DNA of 64,000 nucleotides, from NCBI RefSeq assembly GCF_010994275.1, contig NZ_WMCD01000001.1, forward strand, positions 620,001 through 684,000. Reading direction: 5' to 3'. Made by a program: the position numbers and the translations under genes. Below the pieces are notes generated by a model, which was not told where the DNA came from, ran no database searches, and saw nothing but the letters and a program-made list of their open reading frames with translations. Numbering within the stretch: position 1 is the first letter of the stretch; each line of letters opens with the position of its first letter. Below, piece by piece: positions 19,582 through 28,138 of the stretch. Origin of the DNA: Cyclobacterium jeungdonense (GTDB lineage Bacteria > Bacteroidota > Bacteroidia > Cytophagales > Cyclobacteriaceae).

Positions 19582-20742
19582 ATGAAAAATATCCTAAAAA
19601 ACCTACAAAGAAGAAATTTTGTCAAAGTCCTTGCTTCCGGAACGGCCGGAGCAATTGCAACCAGTTCGATGGCATTCGGATCACAAAATAGATCCAAAAA
19701 AAATAAAAGCGAGGCGACCACTTCCAAGAAGGAAGTTTTGATGAAAGTCGGCTGTCAATCCGGAGGGACTTCCGAGGAAAACCTGGCTTTCAAGGCTCGC
19801 CACGGGGTTTACCACTTGGATGGGGGCATGCCGAAATTCATTGAGGGTAAGGGCTGGGATCTGGAAGATTCTTTTAGGAAACGAGAGGCTTGTGAAAAAT
19901 ATGGCATCCACCTCGACGCCTACCACCTTCCCTTATCATCTGCTGGAATTGACCGGGTAATCATTCCCCATATCATGATGGGAAAAAGTCCCGAAAGGGA
20001 CAGGGAAATAGAAATGGTGCAGCAAATGATAGAAGTGGCCGCGAAAACAGGTGTGAAATTGCTGAATTACAATACCACCATATTGCCCGTTTTGCGTACG
20101 GGAAGGACTATTGATCCCATGAGAGGAAATGCCTCCTACAGTACCTGGAATTACCAGGAAGCTTTGCAACGTGAACAGCAATTAACCAAAGCAGGTAGGG
20201 CAGATGCGGATGAAGTTTTCGAAAGAATTACCTATCTTTTGGATAGAATCATTCCTGTTGCTGAGGAATATCAGGTCAAATTAGGGAATCACATCGCCGA
20301 TCCACCGGTTCCAGATGCCTATAATGGCATCATGCGGTGGAACAGCCCCGACGTTTTTGAGGGGATCAAACGATTTGCTCAGTTGTACGATAGTCCTTAT
20401 CATGGGTTTAATTTCTGTATAGGTTCCATTGCAGAGGGACTTCGGGATCCGGAAAACGAAATTTTTCCGATTATTGAGTGGGTGGGAAAAAGAAAACAAA
20501 TCTTCAATATCCACCTGAGAAATATTAAAGGAAATTTCAATAATTTCCAGGAAGTCTACCCAGATAATGGAGAAATGAATTTCTTTCACGTGATGCGGGC
20601 ACTTCGGGATGTGGAATTTGACGGCATGGTGATGCCGGATCACGTTCCTCAGCACGAGGCAGAAGGAGCCGGTCTACAAGCCTTTGCGTTTGCTTATGGC
20701 CATATTATCGGAATGCTACAAGCATTGAAAGACGAAGCCTGA
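19582..20742 (+). CDS. Tat-exported UxuA (mannonate dehydratase)-like TIM-barrel protein
   Basis: The 386-residue protein begins with a twin-arginine signal (LQRRNFVKVLASGTAGAIA, cleavage near residue 35), so it should fold in the cytoplasm and be exported. The body is a UxuA-like TIM barrel: KYGIHLDAYHLPLSS, LGNHIADPPVPDAYNG, GFNFCIGSIAEGL, IFNIHLRNIKG, and the terminal EFDGMVMPDHVPQH, which correspond in order to the metal-site segments of mannonate dehydratases. Cytoplasmic UxuA has no signal peptide, so export is unusual. Its divergence from E. coli UxuA means the substrate may be another aldonic acid. It sits between the cytoplasmic GntP permease and the GarR-like reductase. Confidence 0.78.
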   Translation: MKNILKNLQRRNFVKVLASGTAGAIATSSMAFGSQNRSKKNKSEATTSKKEVLMKVGCQSGGTSEENLAFKARHGVYHLDGGMPKFIEGKGWDLEDSFRKREACEKYGIHLDAYHLPLSSAGIDRVIIPHIMMGKSPERDREIEMVQQMIEVAAKTGVKLLNYNTTILPVLRTGRTIDPMRGNASYSTWNYQEALQREQQLTKAGRADADEVFERITYLLDRIIPVAEEYQVKLGNHIADPPVPDAYNGIMRWNSPDVFEGIKRFAQLYDSPYHGFNFCIGSIAEGLRDPENEIFPIIEWVGKRKQIFNIHLRNIKGNFNNFQEVYPDNGEMNFFHVMRALRDVEFDGMVMPDHVPQHEAEGAGLQAFAFAYGHIIGMLQALKDEA

Positions 20743-20812
20743 TAGTGGTTAAGGGTTTTAGCTATACTTGATGAGATGAATAAATTTTAGGAATAATAAA
20801 CCATTAATTATT

Positions 20813-21688
20813 ATGAAGAAAGTAGGATTTATAGGTTTGGGAATTATGGGAAAACCGATGGCAATCAATTTAGTGAATGCTGGCTATGAATTGCTGGTAC
20901 TGGAATCCAACAAATCCGCTGGAGACCTAACCCAGAAAGGTGCCAAGGCCTATTCCACCTGTAAAGAACTGGCAGCAAATTCAGAAATTGTGATCACCAT
21001 GCTCCCGGATTCACCGGAGGTGAATGAGGTAGTATTTGGAACGGACGGGGTGCTGGAAGGCATCCAGTCGGGGAGTATTTTTGTGGACATGTCCACTATT
21101 GCGCCTTCCACGGCCAGAGAAGTGGCGGTTGCCATGAAGGAGAAAGAAGTAGCCGCACTGGATGCGCCTGTTTCCGGAGGTCAGGTTGGGGCTGAATCCG
21201 GAAACCTTTCGATCATGGTGGGCGGTACCCAACAGGCCTTTGACCAGGTAAAACCATTATTTGAAATCATGGGCAAAAGTGCCGTCCTGATAGGGGAAGC
21301 CGGAGCCGGACAAATGACAAAAGCCTGCAATCAAATGATAGTAGGAATTACCATCCAGGCAGTGGCTGAATCCTTTGCCTTGGCCAAAAAGGCAGGAGTG
21401 AATCTGGAAAAAATGAGGGAAGCATTGTTAGGGGGATTTGCCCAAAGCCGTATACTGGATTTACACGGTCAACGAATTATAGATCGAAACTTTGAGCCTG
21501 GATTCAAAATCAAACTTCATCGGAAGGACATGAACATCGCCCTGATGGCGGGCAAGGAATTTAAGGTGCCCCTTTATGGATCAGCATTGGTGGCAAGCCA
21601 AATGGATGCGGTTTTGGCTGCTGGATTGGATGAAAAAGACCACAGTGCACTGGCATTGCTAATGGAAAAAATGAGTGGCATTGAGTGA
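20813..21688 (+). CDS. 2-hydroxy-3-oxopropionate (tartronate semialdehyde) reductase-like dehydrogenase
   Basis: This beta-hydroxyacid dehydrogenase of 291 residues has the Rossmann motif GFIGLGIMGKPMA (about 5-17), the substrate motif ALDAPVSGGQVGAESG (about 118-132), and the catalytic lysine in GAGQMTKACNQMIVG (about 165-180). GarR-type enzymes reduce tartronate semialdehyde to D-glycerate with NAD(P)H. The neighbouring HpaI-type aldolase and GudD-like dehydratase are the other two steps of the glucarate/galactarate route, which supports the GarR assignment over 3-hydroxyisobutyrate dehydrogenase. Confidence 0.85.
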   Translation: MKKVGFIGLGIMGKPMAINLVNAGYELLVLESNKSAGDLTQKGAKAYSTCKELAANSEIVITMLPDSPEVNEVVFGTDGVLEGIQSGSIFVDMSTIAPSTAREVAVAMKEKEVAALDAPVSGGQVGAESGNLSIMVGGTQQAFDQVKPLFEIMGKSAVLIGEAGAGQMTKACNQMIVGITIQAVAESFALAKKAGVNLEKMREALLGGFAQSRILDLHGQRIIDRNFEPGFKIKLHRKDMNIALMAGKEFKVPLYGSALVASQMDAVLAAGLDEKDHSALALLMEKMSGIE

Positions 21689-21715
21689 TCTTCCGTGACA
21701 AAAAGTAGTACTCCC

Positions 21716-23029
21716 ATGACGCATACTATTTCAGGCAAAGGACCGCGCATTCGGTCCATAAATATAACACCAATTGCCATCCAGGACCCACCCTTGTTAA
21801 ATGCTGCCGGACTGCACGCGCCTTATGCCTTACGAACCATTTTGGAATTGGAAACGGAGGATGGTGTTACAGGCATCAGTGAAATTCCCGGTAATGAAGC
21901 CACCAATCAGGCCTTGGAGGAAGCTTCCAAATTAATCATTGGAAAAGACGTGTACCAATTGAATCAAATTCAACGTGAGTTGGAAGCGTATTTTGGAAAG
22001 GATTCCAGCGTCGACCGCGGAGACGCACCTTGGGACCAACGCAAGCTGGTCCACGTATTTTCTTCCTTGGAAGTTGCCTGTTTGGATTGCATCGGCAAAT
22101 TGGTAAACCGCCCGGTGGTGGACCTATTGGGTGGAAGAATGCGGGATGCGGTGCCCTTTGCTGCTTATCTGTTCTTTAAGTACGAGGGAGCCGGAGGGTC
22201 CTGGGGTTTTTCCAAAGACCCAGCTGCCCGGGGCTGGGATGCCACGAGGCAGGAAGCGGCCATGGATCCGGAAGGAATCGTAGATCAGGCCATTGTCATG
22301 TGCCAGGAATTTGGATTCCATTCTATCAAGCTCAAAGGGGGAGCATTTGAACCGGAGTTGGAAGTGGCTTGTATGCAGGCCCTTTATCAGGAATTTGGAA
22401 AATCAGCTCCTTTAAGATTTGATCCCAATGCCATTTGGAAACCCGAAACCGCGTTGAAATTCGGCAAGGAGATGGAGCCAATTCTGGAGTATCTGGAAGA
22501 TCCGGTCAGAGGACAGGAAAACATGGCCTGGCTCCGGGGACAGATTAAGACGCCTCTGGCCACCAATATGTGTACCACATCTTTTGATGAAATCCCCTCG
22601 TCCATACAAATGGGTTCCGAAGACATCATACTTAGCGACCATCATTTCTGGGGGGGATTAAAAGCTTCCATGGAGCTTGCCAGAATATGTAGTGTTTTTG
22701 GCAGGGATTTATCGATGCATTCCAACAGTCACCTGGGAATTTCCCTCGCTGCCATGGTGCATTTAGGAGCTGCTCTCCCAAAACTGCGGTATGCACTGGA
22801 CACGCATTATCCCTGGCAGTCGGAGGAAATAATAAAAGGTGGGCGTTTTGATTTTGAAAATGGAGCAGTTGCTGTTCCTTCCGGCCCGGGATTGGGCGTG
22901 GAACTGGACAGGGAATCCTTGAAAATCCTTCATCAAAACTACCTGGACTGTGGTCTGAAAAAACGAGACGACCAAAAAGAAATGCAAAAGGTGCAGCCCG
23001 GCTGGACCTTTCAAAAAATTCGTTGGTAA
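21716..23029 (+). CDS. Glucarate dehydratase-like enolase superfamily enzyme
   Basis: About 437 residues from ATG 21716; a GTG at 21695 is also possible. Residues diagnostic for the GlucD subgroup are all present: IKLKGG (catalytic Lys), LRFDPNAIW (metal Asp and Asn), YLEDPVRGQ (metal Glu), ATNMCTTSFDEI (Asn ligand), ILSDHHFWGGL (Asp/His) and SMHSNSHLGISLAAM (catalytic His). Glucarate dehydratase forms 5-keto-4-deoxy-glucarate from D-glucarate or L-idarate. The protein has no signal peptide and should act in the cytoplasm with the aldolase, reductase and GntP permease. It begins 27 bp after the reductase gene. Confidence 0.87.
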   Translation: MTHTISGKGPRIRSINITPIAIQDPPLLNAAGLHAPYALRTILELETEDGVTGISEIPGNEATNQALEEASKLIIGKDVYQLNQIQRELEAYFGKDSSVDRGDAPWDQRKLVHVFSSLEVACLDCIGKLVNRPVVDLLGGRMRDAVPFAAYLFFKYEGAGGSWGFSKDPAARGWDATRQEAAMDPEGIVDQAIVMCQEFGFHSIKLKGGAFEPELEVACMQALYQEFGKSAPLRFDPNAIWKPETALKFGKEMEPILEYLEDPVRGQENMAWLRGQIKTPLATNMCTTSFDEIPSSIQMGSEDIILSDHHFWGGLKASMELARICSVFGRDLSMHSNSHLGISLAAMVHLGAALPKLRYALDTHYPWQSEEIIKGGRFDFENGAVAVPSGPGLGVELDRESLKILHQNYLDCGLKKRDDQKEMQKVQPGWTFQKIRW

Positions 23030-23070
23030 GACGGAACTACAAGTTTTTTAAATAAAATTGATAGTAAGAT

Positions 23071-24018
23071 ATGCGAAGTTATTCCCAATTTAAAGGTTTT
23101 GCGGTATTTATTACGCTTGTGTTATTTTTGAGCCAGAGTCAGGCCCAGCAGATTAGCAAAGAGCAAATGTTGTTTTTAACACCGGAATGGGATGGAGAGC
23201 GGTTTCAGGATGGGCGACCCAAGGTACCGGATTCCATTTTGGACCGGATGAAAGAAGTTACCCATGAGGAGGCCTGGGCAGTAATGAAAAATGAAGGCTA
23301 TAAATACCAATATGCTGAGGGCTGGGAGACGATAAATCCGGATTCAATACTGATTGGCCGGGCGTTGACGGCTACTTTCATGCCTGGCAGACCTGATATT
23401 CACAATGCCATTGACAAGAGGGGCAAAGCTGAGGGGAAGAAGGGACAAAATGCCTGGCCTGTAGACCTGTTGGTGCAGGGAGACGTATACGTGGCCAATC
23501 AGTTTGGCCTACACATTGGCGGACCTACTATTGGTGACAACGTCGGGAATGCGATTTTTGCTAATTCAGGTAATGGCATCGTGTACGATGGTGCGGTTCG
23601 GGATATTAATGGGCTGAAGGAAATTGGTGGATTTACCTCCTACTTTTCCAGTTATCACCCGTCCCATCACAATCAATCAGGGGACCTGAATACCATGCTG
23701 GTAGGTATCAATACCCCTACGAAAATCAGGCAGGTTACGGTGATGGCAGGGGATGTGGTATTGGGACGAGATGGTGCTGTTTCCTTTATTCCGCCTCACT
23801 TGGCGGAAAAAGTAGTGGTAACCTCTGAAATAGTCCGGCTCAGGGACATGTTTGGTCATCAACGAATTCGGGATGGCGTGTATACAGCCGGACAGATTGA
23901 TACCCGATGGGATGATGACATAGAGAAGGACTTTTCCCAATGGCTTAACGAGCATATCGATGAATTGCCCGTTTCCAGGGATCAGATTCAGGAGATCCTG
24001 AATAACAGGACCTGGTAG
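23071..24018 (+). CDS. Sec-exported RraA-like aldolase (copy 1)
   Basis: The 315 residues start with a Sec signal peptide (FAVFITLVLFLSQSQAQQ) followed by an RraA/HMG-aldolase fold. The metal/substrate signature GD-x20-RD is visible as TIGDNVGNAIFANS...YDGAVRD, preceded by WPVDLLVQGDVYVAN. Proteins of this fold are metal-dependent pyruvate aldolases or oxaloacetate decarboxylases (4-hydroxy-4-methyl-2-oxoglutarate aldolase); RNase E regulation is a property of the gammaproteobacterial branch only. Export is not typical. It precedes two Tat-exported enolase-superfamily dehydratases and has a paralogue (26985-27920) after them. Cleavage of a 2-keto-3-deoxy acid made by those enzymes is the inferred job. 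Confidence 0.8.
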   Translation: MRSYSQFKGFAVFITLVLFLSQSQAQQISKEQMLFLTPEWDGERFQDGRPKVPDSILDRMKEVTHEEAWAVMKNEGYKYQYAEGWETINPDSILIGRALTATFMPGRPDIHNAIDKRGKAEGKKGQNAWPVDLLVQGDVYVANQFGLHIGGPTIGDNVGNAIFANSGNGIVYDGAVRDINGLKEIGGFTSYFSSYHPSHHNQSGDLNTMLVGINTPTKIRQVTVMAGDVVLGRDGAVSFIPPHLAEKVVVTSEIVRLRDMFGHQRIRDGVYTAGQIDTRWDDDIEKDFSQWLNEHIDELPVSRDQIQEILNNRTW

Positions 24019-24092
24019 ATCCAGATAGTATTTTCGCCTTGTATTTCATTGGAATTCAATTCGTTAATTAACCAACCCAAGATAATTTATTT

Positions 24093-25370
24093 ATGAAAGA
24101 AAAAGTTGACCGACGGTCTTTTTTATCCAAAACGGCCCTAGCAGGCCTAACAGGCAGCGCCTTTTTCACCAATTTTGGCTCAGGTTTGGCAGCTGCGGTT
24201 GAAACCATGCCTCAGGCATCCAATCCTTCTGATTTAAAAATTACAGATGTGAAATGTGGTTTTGTAAGGGGAGCCCTGTATGTAAAAGTCTATACCAATC
24301 AGGACGTATGGGGATGTGGAGAAGGAGTAGATGCCATTCATGGAACCTATCATCTGGTTCAGCGTCTTGGAAACCAGATCAAGGGGCAAAATCCACTAAA
24401 CCCAAACCGGCTGGCAGAACAATTGCGTAAGGGAGCTTTTTTTGGAGGAGCCCAATCCGGAGTGTTTGTGGCCGTCCTTACCGCCATTGAAACCGCCCTT
24501 TGGGACATTACTGGGAAAGTTTTTGGCGTTCCGGTTTACCAACTTTTGGGAGGGAAATTTCGTGACAAAATCCGGGTTTATTGCGATACGGCCCTGTATA
24601 CGGCCACCAATCCAAGCCCGGAGGATTATGCCCGGGCAGCAAGAGGCGCGGTGGACCGAGGCTATACTGCCGTTAAATTTGATGTGGATGATGGCAGGGA
24701 TCCCAATAAATACGACCGGTTCAATTGGACGGCCAGTCCCATGGAGATTGACCGCATGTATCAGGCCATTGCGGCAGTACGTGAGGAGGTAGGACCAAAC
24801 ATTGATATTTGTGTGGACATGCATGGACGCTATGACTTTATCACAGGAGTGAAAATGGCCAGAATGTACGAGGACCTGGACTTGATGTGGTTGGAGGAAC
24901 CCATTCCGGCCGATAATCCGGATCTTTACAAGAACCTTACCCAACAGACCTCTACTCCAATCTGTACCGGTGAAAATGTCTACCTGGCCTATGGTTTTGT
25001 GAATCTCCTCAGTCAGGGTGGCGTGGATATTATCATGCCGGATATCCAAAAAGCAGGAGGGCTGGGAGAAGCTCAGCGAATCGCAAACCTATCCAATCTA
25101 TATTACGTGCCTTTCAGTCCTCACATGGTAGCCTCGTTTTTAGGAGCCATGGCTTCCTGCCATGTATGTGCTTCAGTTCCCAATTTTCAAATTATGGAAT
25201 GGCAGATCTACATGGACACCGATCAGCTATGGCAAGATATAGTGACCTATGACGGTCCAAGAACAGAAAATGGATTCATCACCTTATCCGAAAAACCAGG
25301 AATAGGAGTGGAGATCAATGAAGAAGGAATGAAAAAATACGCGGTGAAAGATGTACCCTTTTTTGAATAA
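24093..25370 (+). CDS. Tat-exported enolase superfamily dehydratase (galactonate-dehydratase-like)
   Basis: The 425 residues open with a Tat signal, VDRRSFLSKTALAGL. Enolase superfamily (MR/MLE) residues are complete: Lys 195 in YTAVKFDVDD, Asp 242 and His 244 in CVDMHGRYD, Glu 268 in WLEEPIP, Glu 294 in CTGENVY, Asp 317 and His 344 in FSPHMVAS. The Asp-x-His on the third strand is the pattern of D-galactonate and mannonate dehydratases of this superfamily. It should dehydrate an aldonic or aldaric acid to the 2-keto-3-deoxy product, but outside the cytoplasm, which is unusual. The next gene, 30 bp downstream, is a second Tat-exported member. Confidence 0.82.
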   Translation: MKEKVDRRSFLSKTALAGLTGSAFFTNFGSGLAAAVETMPQASNPSDLKITDVKCGFVRGALYVKVYTNQDVWGCGEGVDAIHGTYHLVQRLGNQIKGQNPLNPNRLAEQLRKGAFFGGAQSGVFVAVLTAIETALWDITGKVFGVPVYQLLGGKFRDKIRVYCDTALYTATNPSPEDYARAARGAVDRGYTAVKFDVDDGRDPNKYDRFNWTASPMEIDRMYQAIAAVREEVGPNIDICVDMHGRYDFITGVKMARMYEDLDLMWLEEPIPADNPDLYKNLTQQTSTPICTGENVYLAYGFVNLLSQGGVDIIMPDIQKAGGLGEAQRIANLSNLYYVPFSPHMVASFLGAMASCHVCASVPNFQIMEWQIYMDTDQLWQDIVTYDGPRTENGFITLSEKPGIGVEINEEGMKKYAVKDVPFFE

Positions 25371-25400
25371 CTAATTAGCAACCACAAAACCCAAAATACC

Positions 25401-26879
25401 ATGAAACCAAGCAATAACCCCAAATTCAGAGACCTGTTTTCGCTGCCGGCTACTCCAAAAAACCAACCAGAAACGGTTACTACTGCTTTGCCCGAAAGAA
25501 AAATTCCACCAAGGCGAGATTTTCTCCAAAAGGCCGGATTGGGTGGTCTGGGGCTGGGCGCGTTTATGTTCAGTCCCATAGAGGAAACCCTTGCCCGGTC
25601 TACTGAAAAAGTAAATCGGTATTCCAGCCCTTCCGATTTGCGCATTACCGATTTGAGGATAGCAGAAGTAGCGGGGGCACCCATGCGATGCCCTATTATC
25701 CGGATCGATACCAACCAGGGCATTTACGGATTAGGTGAAGTAAGGGATGGAGCCAGCGCCAGGTATGCTTTGGTACTCAAAAGTAGGATTTTGGGTGAAA
25801 ACCCCTGTCAGATTGAGCGATTATTCAAAAGAATCAAGTTGTTTGGGAACCACGCCCGCCAGGCAGGTGGGGTTTGCGCCATTGAAATGGCATTGTGGGA
25901 CCTGGCAGGAAAAGCCTATAATGTGCCCATCTACCAGATGCTGGGAGGTAAATACCGGGATGCTATCCGCTTGTACTCGGATACCACCCAATCCAACGAT
26001 CCGGAGGTTTTTGCAGAAAGACTCAAAGGCAGGGTGGACAAAGGGTATACATTTTTAAAGATGGATTTTGGTGTTCAGATGGTAAGAAATAATGACGGGT
26101 CTGTGGTCAATACCAAAGCCTTCGACAAAGGGAATGCATGGGGATCGGAATATGGTAGTTATGGCAGGACGGCACACCCCTTTACCGGTGTGCAACTTAC
26201 TGACAAAGGTATTCAGGAAATGGTGGCCTATGTGGCAGCAGTCAGAGATAAAGTAGGATACGACATACCGCTGGCGGCTGATCATTTCGGGCACTTTGAT
26301 TACAAAGAGTGCATTCGGCTTGGTGAGGCTCTGGAGCCATACAGGTTGGCCTGGCTGGAGGACATGGTGCCCTGGTTTTATACCGAAAAATGGAAACAAA
26401 TAACCGATGCCATCAAAACGCCAACCCTAACCGGAGAGGATATTTTTCTAAAAGAAGAATTTATCAAACTAATTGACGCAAGAGCAATAGACATGATCCA
26501 GCCGGATCTTGCGTCCTCTGGAGGGATTTTGGAAACCAAGAAAATCGGAGATTACGCGGAAGAAAAGGGTATTCCGATGGCCATGCATTTCGCCGGAACG
26601 CCGGTATCTTTTATGGCAAATATTCACTGTGCTGCGGCTACCGAAAACTTCCTGGCCCTGGAACATCATTCAGTAGACATACCCTGGTGGGAAGATATGG
26701 TGAAAAGCATTCCCAAACCGTTGGTGGTAGATGGCTTTGCTAAAGTTCCCGAAGGACCGGGCTTGGGTGTGGAATTAAATGAAGATGTTATTAAAGAGCA
26801 TTTGGTAGAAGGTACCGAGTACTTTGCACCCACTGAAGAGTGGAATACTGACCGGTCAAACGACCGCTGGTGGAGTTAG
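25401..26879 (+). CDS. Tat-exported enolase superfamily dehydratase (second paralogue)
   Basis: The 492 residues have an unusually long N-region before the twin-arginine motif (IPPRRDFLQKAGLGGLGLG, residues 35-53). Superfamily residues are Lys 220 in FLKMDFG, Asp 294 and His 295 in LAADHFGHFD, Glu 320 in WLEDMVP, Glu 346 in TGEDIFL and His 396 in MAMHFAGTPV. It differs from its upstream neighbour in having about 30 extra residues between the lysine strand and the Asp strand (residues 225-265). The two are distant paralogues and may use different epimers of a sugar acid. Location between two exported RraA-like genes supports a shared periplasmic pathway. Confidence 0.82.
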   Translation: MKPSNNPKFRDLFSLPATPKNQPETVTTALPERKIPPRRDFLQKAGLGGLGLGAFMFSPIEETLARSTEKVNRYSSPSDLRITDLRIAEVAGAPMRCPIIRIDTNQGIYGLGEVRDGASARYALVLKSRILGENPCQIERLFKRIKLFGNHARQAGGVCAIEMALWDLAGKAYNVPIYQMLGGKYRDAIRLYSDTTQSNDPEVFAERLKGRVDKGYTFLKMDFGVQMVRNNDGSVVNTKAFDKGNAWGSEYGSYGRTAHPFTGVQLTDKGIQEMVAYVAAVRDKVGYDIPLAADHFGHFDYKECIRLGEALEPYRLAWLEDMVPWFYTEKWKQITDAIKTPTLTGEDIFLKEEFIKLIDARAIDMIQPDLASSGGILETKKIGDYAEEKGIPMAMHFAGTPVSFMANIHCAAATENFLALEHHSVDIPWWEDMVKSIPKPLVVDGFAKVPEGPGLGVELNEDVIKEHLVEGTEYFAPTEEWNTDRSNDRWWS

Positions 26880-26984
26880 AGAGCAGTGAGTAAAGCCAAC
26901 CTCTCCTGTAAATTAGCTAGTGGGCGGGTTGTTTTATTACGTTCTTTTCCACAAATTGACATTAAAAAACCAATTAAATAGAAA

Positions 26985-27920
26985 ATGATGAAGAAAATAG
27001 CACTTGTTTGTTTCGTTTGCCTCCTGATTAGTAGCGTTCAGGGAATTTCGCAACAAATTACACCTACTCCCGAACAAATCCGCGCCTTGACCTCGGAATG
27101 GGATGGGGAGCGCTTTCCGGATGGAAGGCCTAAAATTTCCGATGAGTTGCTCGAAAGGCTGAAAGCAATTTCCATGGAGGAAGCCTGGGGAATTCTTCGA
27201 AATAAAGGATATAACAATCAGTTTGAAAATGACTGGATTATCCTGCATGAAGATGAGGTAATGACGGGTAGGGCGGTTACGGCCCAGTACATGCCTTTCA
27301 GAGAAGATGTAAATAACCTGGTTAAGGAAATAGGCAAGGAAGAAGGCAGGGCCCAATCAGGAGGAACCAATTCCTGGCCCATTGATGCGCTCGTAGAAGG
27401 AGATGTATATGTGGCGGACGGATACGGGAAAATTGTCGACGGCACCTTAATTGGGGATAATTTGGGAAATGCCATTTATGCCAATTCAAAAAATGGCGTG
27501 ATCTTTAACGGGTCAGTCCGGGATATGGCAGGACTGAGTGAAATTGAGGGGTTTAATCTCTGGGTCAAAGGCCATGATCCTTCCTATATTCAGGAAATGA
27601 TGCTCAGTACCATTAATTATCCGATTCGTATGGGCAGAGCCATCGTTTTACCAGGAGATGCGGTTCTTGCCAATAAATGGGGAGTCATTTTTATTCCCTC
27701 CCAACTGGTTTCTGAGTTGGTGATTAACGCTGAATTTACAGGTTTAAGAGATCAGTTTGGCCATCAACGATTGCGGGAACAAAAGTATACGGCCGGGGAA
27801 ATTGACAGCCGATGGAGTGATACTATTAAAGAAGATTTCCTTAATTGGCTTGACGATAAGCAAGACCTGCCCATGAGTCGGGAAGAATTGGATGCATATT
27901 TGAAAGATAGAAACTGGTAA
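26985..27920 (+). CDS. Sec-exported RraA-like aldolase (copy 2)
   Basis: The 311 residues have a Sec signal (KIALVCFVCLLISSVQGIS) and the RraA signature split as TLIGDNLGNAIYANS...FNGSVRD. It shares with copy 1 the opening segment SEWDGERFPDGRPK, the SWPIDALVEGDVYVAD segment, FGHQRLREQKYTAGEIDSRW and the terminal LKDRNW, so the two are clear paralogues. It closes the cassette aldolase-dehydratase-dehydratase-aldolase. The gene lies 105 bp after the second dehydratase and is followed by a strong terminator at 28041-28076. Confidence 0.8.
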   Translation: MMKKIALVCFVCLLISSVQGISQQITPTPEQIRALTSEWDGERFPDGRPKISDELLERLKAISMEEAWGILRNKGYNNQFENDWIILHEDEVMTGRAVTAQYMPFREDVNNLVKEIGKEEGRAQSGGTNSWPIDALVEGDVYVADGYGKIVDGTLIGDNLGNAIYANSKNGVIFNGSVRDMAGLSEIEGFNLWVKGHDPSYIQEMMLSTINYPIRMGRAIVLPGDAVLANKWGVIFIPSQLVSELVINAEFTGLRDQFGHQRLREQKYTAGEIDSRWSDTIKEDFLNWLDDKQDLPMSREELDAYLKDRNW

Positions 27921-28040
27921 TCTGATTTTTGAAACTCAACTTGCCTTTCCTGGACTGATGTAACTAATAGGTAAGCTCGATTAGCTGCCAGTTATTAATT
28001 TTGATGTTTTGGAAATAAGAATCAGTACCATTTAAGAGAT

Positions 28041-28076
28041 ACAGGGGTTTTCTTTAGTGAGAATCCCTGTTTTTTT
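28041..28076 (+). terminator. Rho-independent terminator closing the sugar-acid cluster
   Basis: ACAGGGGTTTTC and GAGAATCCCTGT form a 12-bp stem with two G-T pairs around the loop TTTAGT, directly followed by seven T. It is about 120 bp after the second RraA-like gene and separates the cluster from the propeller/malate synthase/LctP genes. Confidence 0.85.
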
Positions 28077-28138
28077 GTGGATACTTATTTCAATTTAATT
28101 ATCTTGGATTTCTTGAACAAACCGAACCCAATATACCC

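Noticed and set aside
24396..25049. 217-codon open frame on the minus strand inside the Tat-exported dehydratase gene
   Set aside because: It mirrors the codon phase of a clear plus-strand enzyme, has no family motif or signal, and its composition follows the complementary strand.
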